64,000 nucleotides of DNA from Azospirillum soli (GTDB taxonomy: Bacteria; Pseudomonadota; Alphaproteobacteria; Azospirillales; Azospirillaceae). Location of the stretch: positions 62,001 through 126,000 of the forward strand of contig NZ_JAGINQ010000013.1 in the NCBI RefSeq assembly GCF_017876165.1, in the 5' to 3' direction. Position 1 is the stretch's first letter. Every line of letters starts with the position of its first letter. Positions 47,732 to 56,410 of the stretch are shown in pieces. A program made the translations under genes and the position numbers. A model generated the notes under the pieces. That model saw nothing but the letters and a program-made list of their open reading frames with translations. It had not been told where the DNA came from and did no database searches.

Positions 47732-48494
47732 CGTCTTCCACTCCCAGATAGGCTTCGAGCACGGCGGGGTCGCGCTGGACCTGTTCGGGCGTGCCGTCGG
47801 CGATCTTGCGGCCCGACGCCAGCACGATCACGCGGCTGCAACTGTTCATGACCAGCCCCATGTCGTGCTCGACCAAGAGGACGGTCACGCCCTCGGCGTG
47901 CAGGCGGCGGATGAAGTCGGCCAGCTCCGCCGTTTCGGTGTCGTTCAGGCCGGCGGCGGGTTCGTCCAGGATCAGCAGGCGCGGGGCGGTCGCCAGGGCG
48001 CGGGCGATCTCCAGATACTTGCGCTTGCCGTAGGACAGGTTGGCGGCGATCTCCCCCGCCACGTCGGCGAGGCCGACGCGCTCCAGCGCCTCCCAGCTGC
48101 GGGCGCTGACGGCGCGGCTCTGCGCGCCGCCGTTGAACAGTGCCCGCCAGGGCGACTGCCCGAAGCTGCCGACGGCGCCGACCGACACGTTGTCGAACAC
48201 CGTCATGTTGGGGAAGACCCGCAGATTCTGGAAGGTCCGCCCCATGCCCATGCGGGCGATCTGCCAGGGCTTGAGGCCCGTGACGTCCCGCCCGGCGAAG
48301 CGCACCGTGCCGGAGCTGGGCGGGGTGAAGCCGGTGATGAGGTTGAACAGGGTGGTCTTGCCGGCGCCGTTCGGGCCGATCAGCCCGACCAGTTCGCCCT
48401 GCTTGATGGTGGCCGTCACGTCGCTGACGGCGAGCAGGCCGCCGAACCGTCGGGTCAGGCCGTCGATGGAAAGAATGGTGTTCGCGTCCGTCAT
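47721..48494 (-). CDS. livG: ABC transporter ATPase, LivG-like
   Basis: 257 residues. Walker A GPNGAGKTTLFNLITGF, LSYGKRKYLEIARAL (variant signature common in LivG), Walker B LLILDEPAAGLN, and HDMGLVMNSCSRVIVL H-loop. The C-terminal extension PEQVQRDPAVLEAYLG is LivG-typical. It starts 7 bp after the livM stop. Confidence 0.95.
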   Translation of the reverse strand: MTDANTILSIDGLTRRFGGLLAVSDVTATIKQGELVGLIGPNGAGKTTLFNLITGFTPPSSGTVRFAGRDVTGLKPWQIARMGMGRTFQNLRVFPNMTVFDNVSVGAVGSFGQSPWRALFNGGAQSRAVSARSWEALERVGLADVAGEIAANLSYGKRKYLEIARALATAPRLLILDEPAAGLNDTETAELADFIRRLHAEGVTVLLVEHDMGLVMNSCSRVIVLASGRKIADGTPEQVQRDPAVLEAYLGVEDDAA

Positions 48495-48501
48495 GACCGC
48501 C

Positions 48502-49572
48502 TCACTTCCAGCCGACCGGCGTGCCGCCGGACATGGTCGTCCAGCCCCGCGCGAAGGCCCGGCGGACGAAGGCCAGGGACGCGCCTTCGGCCAGCATGCC
48601 CTTGGGCAGCAGCAGGATGGACAGGAACATCGTGGCGCCGACCGCGATCATGCGGTAATCGCCGATGTCGCGCAGCGCCTCGGGCAGGACGATCATGAAC
48701 AGCGCGCCGACCACGGCGCCCGGCAGGCTGCCCATGCCGCCGACCACGACCATCGCCAGGATCAGGATCGATTCCATGAAGCGGAAGTTGTCCGGCGCGA
48801 TGTAGGCCGACGTGTGGGACAGGAGCGCCCCGGCCACCCCGGCGAAGAAGGTGGAGACGACGAAGGCCTCGACCTTCAGCCGCACCACGTCGATGCCCAT
48901 GCTGTCGGCGCACTGGTCGTCCTCGCGCAGCGCCCGCAGCGCGTTGCCGTAGTAGGAATGGGTCAGCCGATGCAGCACCCACACGCAGACGACGGCGATC
49001 ACCGCCACCGCCATGTAGCGGCTGAGCAGGGTGTTGGCCTGCCAGCCGAACAGCTCGATCGGCGGGATGCCGCGGATGCCCATGGGGCCGCGGGTCAGAT
49101 CGACCCAGTTAAGGAGGATGACGTAGATCATCTCGCCAATGCCGAGCGTGGCGACGGCGAAATAGATGCTGACCAGCCGCATGGTCGGCATCGCCACCAG
49201 GAAGCCGACGAAGGCCGCGATCAGCCCCGCCGCCGGCAGGGTGACGATGAAGGGCAGGCCGAGCTTGGTGGACAGCAGGGCCGCCGCATAGGCGCCGATG
49301 CCGTAGAAGGCGGCGTGGCCGATGGACAGCAGGCCGGCGGTGCCGGTGATGTGGTTCAGGCTGGCCGACAGGATGACGAAGATCATCGCCGTGATGGCGA
49401 TCTGGGCGAGGTAGCTGGACCCGGTGGCGGTGATGGCGGCGGGGACGGCCCCGAACACGACCGCCAGCAGAACCACGGTCCAGAAGATCTGCCGGCCGCG
49501 CCACGCGGTGGCGGAGGCGGGCAGCGCCGTGGAGGACGGCAGGATCCGAGCGTCAGGCACGTTCACGTCCAT
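48502..49572 (-). CDS. livM: ABC transporter permease, LivM-like
   Basis: 356 residues with about ten TM helices. The EAA-like region and family motifs are visible: LSASLNHITGTAGLLSIGHA, YGNALRALREDDQCADSMGI, VGGMGSLPGAVVGALF. The C-terminus extends a little past the usual end. It overlaps livH by 20 bp. Confidence 0.94.
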   Translation of the reverse strand: MDVNVPDARILPSSTALPASATAWRGRQIFWTVVLLAVVFGAVPAAITATGSSYLAQIAITAMIFVILSASLNHITGTAGLLSIGHAAFYGIGAYAAALLSTKLGLPFIVTLPAAGLIAAFVGFLVAMPTMRLVSIYFAVATLGIGEMIYVILLNWVDLTRGPMGIRGIPPIELFGWQANTLLSRYMAVAVIAVVCVWVLHRLTHSYYGNALRALREDDQCADSMGIDVVRLKVEAFVVSTFFAGVAGALLSHTSAYIAPDNFRFMESILILAMVVVGGMGSLPGAVVGALFMIVLPEALRDIGDYRMIAVGATMFLSILLLPKGMLAEGASLAFVRRAFARGWTTMSGGTPVGWK

Positions 49573-50470
49573 GTCCGAAGATTCCTTGCGGGAAGAAGAC
49601 CAGCGTGATGACCAGAAGGCTGTAGGTGATCAGGTCCTTCCAGCCGCTCGACAGGAACTCGGTCGCGATGCTTTCCGAGACGCCCAGCAGCAGGGCGCAG
49701 GCGACGGCGCCCGGGATGCTGGACAGGCCGCCCATCACCATGGCGACGAAGGCCTTCACTCCGGGCGCGAAGCCCATGTGCGGGGAGATCGCGCCGTCGT
49801 ACAGCCCGACCAGGATGCCCGCCGTGGCGCCCAGCATGGAGCCGACGGCGAAGGTGGTGACGATGGTGCGGTCGGTGTCGATGCCGACGTAACGGGCACC
49901 CAGCTGGTTGTTGGACACGGCGCGGATGCCCAGGCCGGTCTGCGTGCGGTACAGCAGGAATTGCAGCGCGCCGAGCATCACGGCTGACGTGGCGAAGATC
50001 ACCAGGCTGCCGGTGGCGACCATGATGGGGCCGATGGCCACGGGGCGTTGCAGCAGATAGTCCGAGGGGACGCCCTGCATGTCGCCGCCGAAGAGGTGCA
50101 TCATGATCTCCCGCGCGATGATCGACACGGCCAGCGAGGACAGCAGGGTCGCTTCGCGCATGGCGCGGGATTTCTGGCTGGCCTCGTCGGTGAAGCGGCG
50201 GAAGGGGCGGAAGGCCAGACGCTCCAGCCCGACGCCGCTCAGCGCGCCGGCGGCCAGGACCAGCGGCACCACGGCCACCAGCGGCGGGGCCAGCGCGGTG
50301 ATGACCATCAGCCCGATGAAGGCGCCGATGGTGTAGACCTCGCCATGGGCGAAGTTGACGACGTTCAGGACACCGAAGATCAGCGTAAAGCCGATCGCCA
50401 TCAGGGCGTAGACGAACCCGATGGACAGGCCATTGATGACCTGTTGCAGAAGGAAGATGTCGAAGATCAT
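49553..50470 (-). CDS. livH: ABC transporter permease, LivH-like
   Basis: 305 residues with about eight TM helices. Typical sequences are QQVINGLSIGFVYALMAIGF, TLIFGVLNVVNFAHGEVYTIG, AVSNNQLGARYVGIDTDRTI and VMGGLSSIPGAVACALLLG. It forms the inner-membrane channel with LivM. Its gene lies 73 bp after the binding-protein gene. Confidence 0.94.
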   Translation of the reverse strand: MIFDIFLLQQVINGLSIGFVYALMAIGFTLIFGVLNVVNFAHGEVYTIGAFIGLMVITALAPPLVAVVPLVLAAGALSGVGLERLAFRPFRRFTDEASQKSRAMREATLLSSLAVSIIAREIMMHLFGGDMQGVPSDYLLQRPVAIGPIMVATGSLVIFATSAVMLGALQFLLYRTQTGLGIRAVSNNQLGARYVGIDTDRTIVTTFAVGSMLGATAGILVGLYDGAISPHMGFAPGVKAFVAMVMGGLSSIPGAVACALLLGVSESIATEFLSSGWKDLITYSLLVITLVFFPQGIFGHGRERA

Positions 50471-50543
50471 GGCAAGCTCCGTTCGCCGTGGGGGACGGCG
50501 CGCCGCCCCCCGTTCCCGTCTGTTCGAGGCGGTTCGGTGGCGA

Positions 50544-51665
50544 TCAGGGCTCGCCGATGACCTGGAACTTGCCGTCCTTGACGACCATCTTGGCGAGCGA
50601 CTTGGTCGGTTCGCGGGTCGCCGGGTCGAAGCTGGTGGCGCCGGTGACGCCCGGATAGTTGGTGGTCTTGGCCAGCGCGTCGCGCAGCGTCTCGCGCGTC
50701 ACCGACGGGCCGGCGGCGGCCACGGCGTCCAGCATGATGCCGACCGCGTCGTAGGCCTGGGCGGCGAACATGCTCGGCTCCGCCTTGTGGCGCGCGACGT
50801 ATTCCTTCACGAAGGTCTGCACCGCCGGGTCGGGGTTGTCGGGCGTGAAGGTGGTGGCGAGGTGCAGATCGTTCACCGACGCGCGCCCCAACTCGATCAG
50901 CTTGGGCGAATAGAGGGAGCTGGTGCCGTAGAGCGGGATGGTGATGCCCAGCTGTTCGCGCTGCTGCGCGAGGGCGGCACCCTCCTCGTAGAACATCGCC
51001 AGATAGATCACGTCGGGCTTCTGGCGGGCGACCTTGGTCAGGATGGAGCGGAAGTCGCGGTTGCCGGGGTTGAAGGTCTCCGTCGCGACGATCTTGCCGC
51101 CCTTGGCCTTGTAGCCGTCGACGAAGCCTTCCAGGGCGGAGATGCCCCAATCGTTCTGGATGTAGATGACGGCGGCGGTCTTCAGGCCCTTGGACAGGAT
51201 CCAGTCGGCGTTGTACGGCCCCTCGAACGCCTGGGTCGTGATGTTGCGGAACTGCCAGGGGCTGATCTTGGTGAAGTCCGGGTGGGAGGCGGTCTGCGAC
51301 AGCTGCGGCATCTTCTCCGTGGCGTAGATCTCCGCCGCCGCCATCGACACGGTGGAGGAGAAGTCGCCGATCACCCCGACGATCTTCGGGTTGTCCAGGA
51401 ACTTGCGCGCGATGTTGCGGGCTTCCTTCGGGTCGTCCTTGCTGTCCTCGTAAGCGATGGAGACGGTGGCGCCCGGCAGCTTGCCCGAGGCGTTGAACTC
51501 CGCCAGCTTGATGGCGGCGGCGTTGCGGAACATCTCGCCGTACTGGCTGCGGTCGCCGCTGAACGGCGCCTGATAGCCGATCATGATCTCCTTGTCGGCG
51601 GCCAGCGCGGCGCCCGCGCTCATCACCGCACCGAGCACGGCCCCAAGGATCATCTTGCTCTTCAT
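50544..51665 (-). CDS. Periplasmic binding protein of Liv-type ABC importer
   Basis: The ATG at 51665 gives 373 residues. The signal peptide KMILGAVLGAVMSAGAALAA ends at ADKEI. Peripla_BP_6 fold follows: IMIGYQAPFSGDRSQYG, VIGDFSSTVSMAAAEIYA, FTKISPWQFRNITT, AVIYIQNDWGISALEGFVDG, IYLAMFYEEGAAL. The ligand is not readable, but its place between two ATC-hydrolase genes and beside a cysteine desulfhydrase suggests a cysteine-related amino acid rather than Leu/Ile/Val. Confidence 0.9.
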   Translation of the reverse strand: MKSKMILGAVLGAVMSAGAALAADKEIMIGYQAPFSGDRSQYGEMFRNAAAIKLAEFNASGKLPGATVSIAYEDSKDDPKEARNIARKFLDNPKIVGVIGDFSSTVSMAAAEIYATEKMPQLSQTASHPDFTKISPWQFRNITTQAFEGPYNADWILSKGLKTAAVIYIQNDWGISALEGFVDGYKAKGGKIVATETFNPGNRDFRSILTKVARQKPDVIYLAMFYEEGAALAQQREQLGITIPLYGTSSLYSPKLIELGRASVNDLHLATTFTPDNPDPAVQTFVKEYVARHKAEPSMFAAQAYDAVGIMLDAVAAAGPSVTRETLRDALAKTTNYPGVTGATSFDPATREPTKSLAKMVVKDGKFQVIGEP

Positions 51666-51697
51666 GGTCCAGGTTCCCTTAGACGATGGGGCGGCGG

Positions 51698-52174
51698 TCA
51701 GCGGCCGGGGGTGATGGTCAGGTGGCAGCAGGTGCTGCGGCCGGGCTTCCAGGTGTCCACGTCGATGGTAAAGCCGGCCTCGCCGAACGTGCCCTTGTCC
51801 ACGCAGCCGGCGATGGCGCACAGCGTCTCGACCTCGGCGTCGGGCAGATTGGCCTCGTGCCACGCTTCCTTCAGGGGGCAGGTGTGGAAGCGGATTTCCA
51901 GCACCTCCTCGGTGCACTCCACCACCTCCGGGCCGAACATGGCGTCGGCGTCGGGGATGAACTTCAGGAAGGCGTCGCGCAGGCCCGCCAGATCGCCCGG
52001 AGCGTAGGGGGAGAAGTTGTGCGCGATGGCCGCGCCCCGGCGGTAGATGGCGCGTTCCATGATGGTGCGCGCCTTCTCCTCGCCGATTTCCTTGCGCATC
52101 TCGTCGAAGGCCGCTTCATACACCATGGCGCGGCTCTTCAACGCGCCGCGCAGCATTGCCCGAAACTCGTCCAT
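51698..52174 (-). CDS. L-2-amino-thiazoline-4-carboxylate hydrolase family protein (copy 1)
   Basis: 158 residues, helical N-terminus (MLRGALKSRAMVYEAAFDEM), then the family pattern in divergent form: IRFHTCPLKEAWHEANLP, TLCAIAGCVDKGTFGEAGF, RSTCCHLTI. The three Cys positions align with those of the copy at 46447. It is distinct enough from copy 2 to have another substrate or stereoisomer, or to be a partner subunit. Gap of 75 bp to the desulfhydrase gene upstream and 32 bp to the binding-protein gene downstream. Confidence 0.8.
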   Translation of the reverse strand: MDEFRAMLRGALKSRAMVYEAAFDEMRKEIGEEKARTIMERAIYRRGAAIAHNFSPYAPGDLAGLRDAFLKFIPDADAMFGPEVVECTEEVLEIRFHTCPLKEAWHEANLPDAEVETLCAIAGCVDKGTFGEAGFTIDVDTWKPGRSTCCHLTITPGR

Positions 52175-52249
52175 AGCAGAAAGCCTCCTGTTCTTGGCCT
52201 GTTTGAAGTTGTTTGTGGTGGCGACTTTGTTTTGTGATTTTTGGTGTGT

Positions 52250-53401
52250 TCAGAGCGCCGGCTTGCCGTCGAGGAAGTCTTCCAGGACGGCCTCGTACGG
52301 GGCCGTGTCAAAGCCGTTCTCCCGCATCCATCCGGCGTCGTAGTAGGTGTTGCGGTAACGGTCGCCGGAATCGCAGATCAGGGTGACGAGCGAGCCCGTC
52401 TGGCCGGCGTCGCGCATGCGCGCGGCGATCCAGCACAGGCCGAAGAAGTTGGTTCCGGTGGACCCGCCGACCCGCCGCCCGAGCCGGCGCGACAGCACCT
52501 TCATGCCGGCGAGCGAGGCGGTGTCCGGGACCTTCATCATGTGATCGACCACATCCGGGATGAAGGACGGCTCCACGCGTGGGCGGCCGATGCCTTCGAT
52601 GCGCGAACCCCGTTCGCAGGTCACGGTGGGGCAGCGCTGGGCGTAGCTGTCGTAGAAGACCGAATGTTCGGCGTCCGGAACGCACAGCCGCGTGGACAGA
52701 TGGCGGTAGCGGATATAGCGCCCGATGGTGGCGGCGGTGCCGCCCGTGCCCGCGCTCATCACGATCCAGCTGGGGACCGGGTGGCGTTCGCCCCGCATCT
52801 GGTCGAAGATCGACTGGGCGATGTTGTTGGCGCGCCAGTCGGTCGCCCGCTCCGCGTAGGTGAACTGGTCCAGATAGGCGCCGCCGACGCGGGCGCTGAG
52901 CGCGGCCGCCTCCGCGTAAATGGCCTTGGGCGAATCCACCAGATGGCAGTGTCCGCCGTACAGCTCGATGGCAGCGATCTTCTCCGCCGAGGTTGTGCGC
53001 GGCATGACCGCGTAGAAGGGCAGACCCAGCAGGCGGGCGAAATAGGCCTCCGACACCGCCGTGGAGCCGGACGAGGCCTCGATGATCGGGGTGCCCTCGT
53101 TGACCCGGCCGTTGCAGATGGCGAACAGCAGCAGCGAGCGGGCGACGCGGTGCTTCAGGCTACCGGTGGGGTGGGTGGATTCGTCCTTCAGGTAGATGTC
53201 GATTCCCGGCAGGGCCGGCACGTCCAGCTTCAGCAGGTGCGTGTCGGCGGAGCGCAGCGCGTCGTTTTCCAGGATTTCGATGGCGCGCTGGGTCCAGGCG
53301 CGTTCCCCACCGGACGGCAGCGGCGTGCAGTCGAGGCTCACTGGGAACCGGTCGAGAGCGATGGGGAGGGGCGCGGGCGCGTGCTGCGCGGAAGCGGTCA
53401 T
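52250..53401 (-). CDS. cds1: PLP-dependent L-cysteine desulfhydrase, Cds1-like
   Basis: 383 residues, fold-type II PLP enzyme. PLP Lys is in [16 protein letters not shown] (Lys83); [17 protein letters not shown] and [17 protein letters not shown] are the substrate and phosphate loops. These segments are very close to Cds1 of actinobacteria, which degrades L-cysteine to sulfide, ammonia and pyruvate, rather than to CysK/CysM. The ridA gene ends 8 bp upstream, matching the release of 2-aminoacrylate. D-cysteine desulfhydrase is the main alternative. Confidence 0.86.
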   Translation of the reverse strand: MTASAQHAPAPLPIALDRFPVSLDCTPLPSGGERAWTQRAIEILENDALRSADTHLLKLDVPALPGIDIYLKDESTHPTGSLKHRVARSLLLFAICNGRVNEGTPIIEASSGSTAVSEAYFARLLGLPFYAVMPRTTSAEKIAAIELYGGHCHLVDSPKAIYAEAAALSARVGGAYLDQFTYAERATDWRANNIAQSIFDQMRGERHPVPSWIVMSAGTGGTAATIGRYIRYRHLSTRLCVPDAEHSVFYDSYAQRCPTVTCERGSRIEGIGRPRVEPSFIPDVVDHMMKVPDTASLAGMKVLSRRLGRRVGGSTGTNFFGLCWIAARMRDAGQTGSLVTLICDSGDRYRNTYYDAGWMRENGFDTAPYEAVLEDFLDGKPAL

Positions 53402-53409
53402 GACACCCT

Positions 53410-53802
53410 CTAGAGAGCGATGATGGCGTCGATCTCGACCGAAGCGCCCAGGGGGAGGGCGGAGACCTCCACGGTGGTGCGGGCCGGGAAGGGGGCTGCG
53501 AAGAAGGTCGCGTAGACCTCGTTCACCGCCTTGAATTGCGTCAGGTCGGTGACGAGGACGGTGCAGCGCAGTGTCTTACTCAGGTCCGTGCCGGCGGCCT
53601 CGGCGATGGCCGCGATGTTGCGCAGGCATTGCCCGGCCTGCGTCGGCGCGTCGGTCCCGGCGAACTCCTTCGTCGCCGGATCGATGGGCAGTTGCCCGGA
53701 GACGAACAGCAGGCCGCCGGCGATCCGCGCCTGCGAGTAGGGGCCGATGGCGGAGGGTGCCTTATCGGTGGCGATGGGGTCGGTTGCGAAGGGGCTGGTC
53801 AT
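53410..53802 (-). CDS. ridA: RidA family 2-aminoacrylate deaminase
   Basis: The ATG at 53802 gives 130 residues. [59 protein letters not shown] are canonical; the catalytic Arg is in FPARTTVE. RidA trimers hydrolyse reactive enamines/imines such as 2-aminoacrylate. It is the first gene of the operon, immediately before the cysteine desulfhydrase that makes this intermediate. Confidence 0.93.
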   Translation of the reverse strand: MTSPFATDPIATDKAPSAIGPYSQARIAGGLLFVSGQLPIDPATKEFAGTDAPTQAGQCLRNIAAIAEAAGTDLSKTLRCTVLVTDLTQFKAVNEVYATFFAAPFPARTTVEVSALPLGASVEIDAIIAL

Positions 53803-53971
53803 GCCTCTGCTTTCTGATTGGTGCGTGGTGTTGCTTGGGAAACGGGCAGTCTGCTCATGCCTTGGCAGGCGATTGCCCGTTGTGTTGTCAAAGTGAAAAA
53901 TCTTTCCCCGGCGGCCTGATGTTTGGCAAAGTCCACCCGTTCCCCGCCACGAGTGACGAAGGGCTGTGTCC
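53803..53971. promoter_or_regulatory. Divergent promoter region of the cysteine operon and its Lrp-type regulator
   Basis: 169 bp between ridA and the regulator. ACGGGCA (53842-53848) and TGCCCGT (53874-53880) form an inverted repeat; an AT-richer stretch with GTTGTCAAAGTGAAAAATC lies at 53884-53905. Lrp-type regulators bind such spaced sites and usually control their own divergent target. Confidence 0.55.
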
Positions 53972-54442
53972 ATGACCATCGATGCGATCGACCGGAAGAT
54001 CCTGGCGGCGCTGCAAGCGGACGCGACGCTGTCGCTGGCGGACCTGGGGAAGCAGGTCGGCCTATCGGCGACGCCGTGCTGGCGGCGCGTGCAACGTCTT
54101 GAGCAGGAAGGCTATATTCGCCGCCGCGTCGCCTTGCTGGATCGCGGCAAGCTGAACGTCGATGTGACCGTGTTCGTGGCGGTTCGCACGAGCAAGCACT
54201 CCGCGGAATGGCTGGAGCAGTTCCGCCGGGTCGTCGCCGACATTCCGGAGGTCGTCGATTTCTACCGCCTAAGCGGCGATATCGACTATCTGCTGCGAGT
54301 GGTGATCCCGGATATCAAGGCCTATGATCAATTTTACCAAAAACTGATCGAACGCATCGAATTGCAGGATGTTTCGTCGATGTTCGCCATGGAGGAAATG
54401 AAATCGACCACCGAAATCCCCCTTTCTTACTTGAAAATCTAA
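53972..54442 (+). CDS. decR: Lrp/AsnC-family regulator, DecR/CyuR-like
   Basis: The ATG at 53972 gives 156 residues (a GTG two codons earlier is possible). The HTH (about 5-60) has AIDRKILAALQADATLSLAD and LSATPCWRRVQRLEQEGYI; the RAM domain follows, with TSKHSAEWLEQFRRVV, VVDFYRLSGDIDYLLRVVI, YDQFYQKLIERIELQDVS, SMFAMEEMKSTTEIPL. TPCW-RRVQRLE and HSAEW match E. coli DecR (YbaO), the cysteine-sensing activator of cysteine catabolism. It is divergent from the ridA-cds1 operon, which it should control. Confidence 0.9.
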   Translation: MTIDAIDRKILAALQADATLSLADLGKQVGLSATPCWRRVQRLEQEGYIRRRVALLDRGKLNVDVTVFVAVRTSKHSAEWLEQFRRVVADIPEVVDFYRLSGDIDYLLRVVIPDIKAYDQFYQKLIERIELQDVSSMFAMEEMKSTTEIPLSYLKI

Positions 54443-54725
54443 GACTTCACACAACCTGTCGGCTGGTTTGGTTCATCCAACCGACACAAAAAATGCTACA
54501 GGATCGCGTGTGGAGTTTTTTACCTTTTTTCGGTTGCCGTTAGCAGGAAAGAAGGAAATTTTTTCTTTCTATGTTTATAAATTAGAAAATTTTTGCGCAG
54601 CCGTCATGGCTTTTGGAATGGGTCGGCTGCCCAAATGATAGCGCCGTTCCCTGGCGCGGACGCGCACGTCCCTTGAGGCGCCCGTCACCGGGCCGCCCGT
54701 GCAAGACGCCGAACCCTGTTTTCCT
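54443..54725. other. AT-rich intergenic region
   Basis: 283 bp between the convergent regulator and MFS genes. 54480-54600 is strikingly AT-rich for this genome. It has an imperfect TGTCGGNTGG hairpin (about 54459-54489) and GAAAGAA/TTCTTTC arms (54547-54553, 54563-54569) that may act as terminators. No gene. Confidence 0.55.
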
Positions 54726-55907
54726 TTACGCGCTGGCGGTCGCGCGCTCGTCCAGCAGGGAAATGACCCAGATGACGAAGCCGCCCAGCGCGAGGGCGCA
54801 GCCCACCCAGCCGGTGGAGGTCCAGCCCCAGCCGGCGGCGATCGCCATGCCGCCCAGCCAGGGGCCGAGCGCGTTGGCGGCGTTGAAGGCGCTGTGGTTG
54901 AGGGCGGCGGCGAGCGTCTGCGCGTCCTCCGCCACGTCCATCAACCGGGTCTGCAAGGCGGTGCCGAGCCCGCCCCCACCGCCGATCAGGAAGACGACCA
55001 GAGACACCGTCCAGACGTTTCCGGCGGCGAAGGGGAACAGGGCGAGCGACGCGGCGCTCCACAGCAGGATTCCGCCGACCGTCGGCATCAGTGCGCGGTC
55101 GGCCGCCCAGGCGCCGGCCAGGGTGCCCACGGTCATACCCATGCCGAAGACGCACAGCACGATGGGCACGAGATGCGGCGACACCTGCGTTACCGCCATC
55201 AGTGTCGAGGCGACGTAGGTGTAGACCGCGAACAGGCCGCCGAAACCGATGGCGCCGATTCCGAGCGTCAACCACACCTGCCGGCGCTTCAGCGCCCCCA
55301 ACTCGCGCAGCGGCGAGGCGTGCGGGTGCGGGCGGTCCTGCGGCGCGAAGGCCCAGACGAGCGCGACGGTCAGCAGCGCCAGCACGCCGACGATGCCGAA
55401 ACCCCAGCGCCAGCCCAACGTCTGCCCCAGCCAGTTGGCGAGCGGCACGCCGAGGATGGTGGCGATGGTGAGGCCGAGCATCGTGCGCGCCACCGCCTGC
55501 GCCCGGCGGTCCGGCGGGACCAGCGACGCGGCGACCAGCGCGGCCACACCGAAATAGGCGCCATGCGGCAGGCCGCTCAGGAAACGGAAGGCGATCATCC
55601 AGCCATAGGTCGGGGAAAGCGCGCTGAGCACGTTGGCCAGCGCGAACACGGCCATCAGCCCGATCAGCAGAGTCCGCCGCGCCACCCTGGCCGCGAGAAC
55701 CGCGATGATGGGCGCGCCTACCACCACGCCCAACGCGTAGGCGCTGATGACGTGGCCGGCGGTCGGCTCGTCGATGGACAGCCCGTGCGCAAAATAGGGC
55801 AGCAGGCTCATCGACGCGAATTCGGTGGTGCCGATGGCGAATCCGCCCATGGCCAGCGCCAGCATCACCAGACCTGGGTGTGTCGTGGCACGCTCGGCAG
55901 GGGGCAT
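54726..55907 (-). CDS. MFS transporter, DHA1-type exporter (AraJ/YdhP-like)
   Basis: The ATG at 55907 has GGAG 9 bases upstream, giving 393 residues with 12 TM helices. MLALAMGGFAIGTTEFASMS is typical of the AraJ/YdhP (arabinose-polymer efflux) group, and RFLSGLPHGAYFGVAALVAA with MLGLTIATILGVPLANWLG gives the motif-C-like Gly/Pro pattern of exporters. Substrate unknown; cysteine or a drug are possible because some relatives export amino acids. Confidence 0.88.
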   Translation of the reverse strand: MPPAERATTHPGLVMLALAMGGFAIGTTEFASMSLLPYFAHGLSIDEPTAGHVISAYALGVVVGAPIIAVLAARVARRTLLIGLMAVFALANVLSALSPTYGWMIAFRFLSGLPHGAYFGVAALVAASLVPPDRRAQAVARTMLGLTIATILGVPLANWLGQTLGWRWGFGIVGVLALLTVALVWAFAPQDRPHPHASPLRELGALKRRQVWLTLGIGAIGFGGLFAVYTYVASTLMAVTQVSPHLVPIVLCVFGMGMTVGTLAGAWAADRALMPTVGGILLWSAASLALFPFAAGNVWTVSLVVFLIGGGGGLGTALQTRLMDVAEDAQTLAAALNHSAFNAANALGPWLGGMAIAAGWGWTSTGWVGCALALGGFVIWVISLLDERATASA

Positions 55908-56410
55908 CGTCTCGTCTCCGGTTCCGTTCAGGCTATGCTGCAACGCAAGGTGCACCATATCGGTCGGGAACGGCGGGTGGCAAACCGTGGTCCGGGGTTA
56001 TTTTCGCAAGTGCGAGATGACGTTTGAGCATGGCTCGCCGCTTCAAGGCAGCGGCATCTTGCGGTCGATTCGCCCCTCGCAAGTATCGGTGCGGCTTTGA
56101 ACTGCATTTATGGTAATTTCTTGCGAAAACGGGATTAAACTCCCTTAAAGGGATGCGTACCTGTATGGACAATGGGATATTCCCTTCGGAGTGATTTGCT
56201 TTTTATCACTTATCGGGTGCCGCCGTTGCGTGATAATCCTTAACGCTACGTTCCGCCGGGAGTTGTTTTAACTTCATCCGTAATGCGATGGGGATAGGAC
56301 AGCCGGTGGTGCTGCTTCGTGTCCGGACGGCCGGGAGAAGGCCGCACGACACCCGTCATCCAGCGCCCACCGGCGCGGGACGCGGCAGGCTAACGACAAG
56401 AGGGAAGACG
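55908..56410. other. Intergenic region upstream of the second two-component locus
   Basis: 503 bp with divergent promoters. 56090-56285 is AT-rich, with TTTCTTGCGAAAACGGG and tandem near-copies of GGGAT around CCCTT (56130-56195). A small TTTTCGCAAGTGCGAG dyad lies near 56002. No gene seen. Confidence 0.5.

Noticed and set aside
50544..51665. Calling the importer a branched-chain amino acid transporter
   Set aside because: Liv-type systems import many ligands; the neighbours favour a cysteine-related compound, so the ligand is left open.
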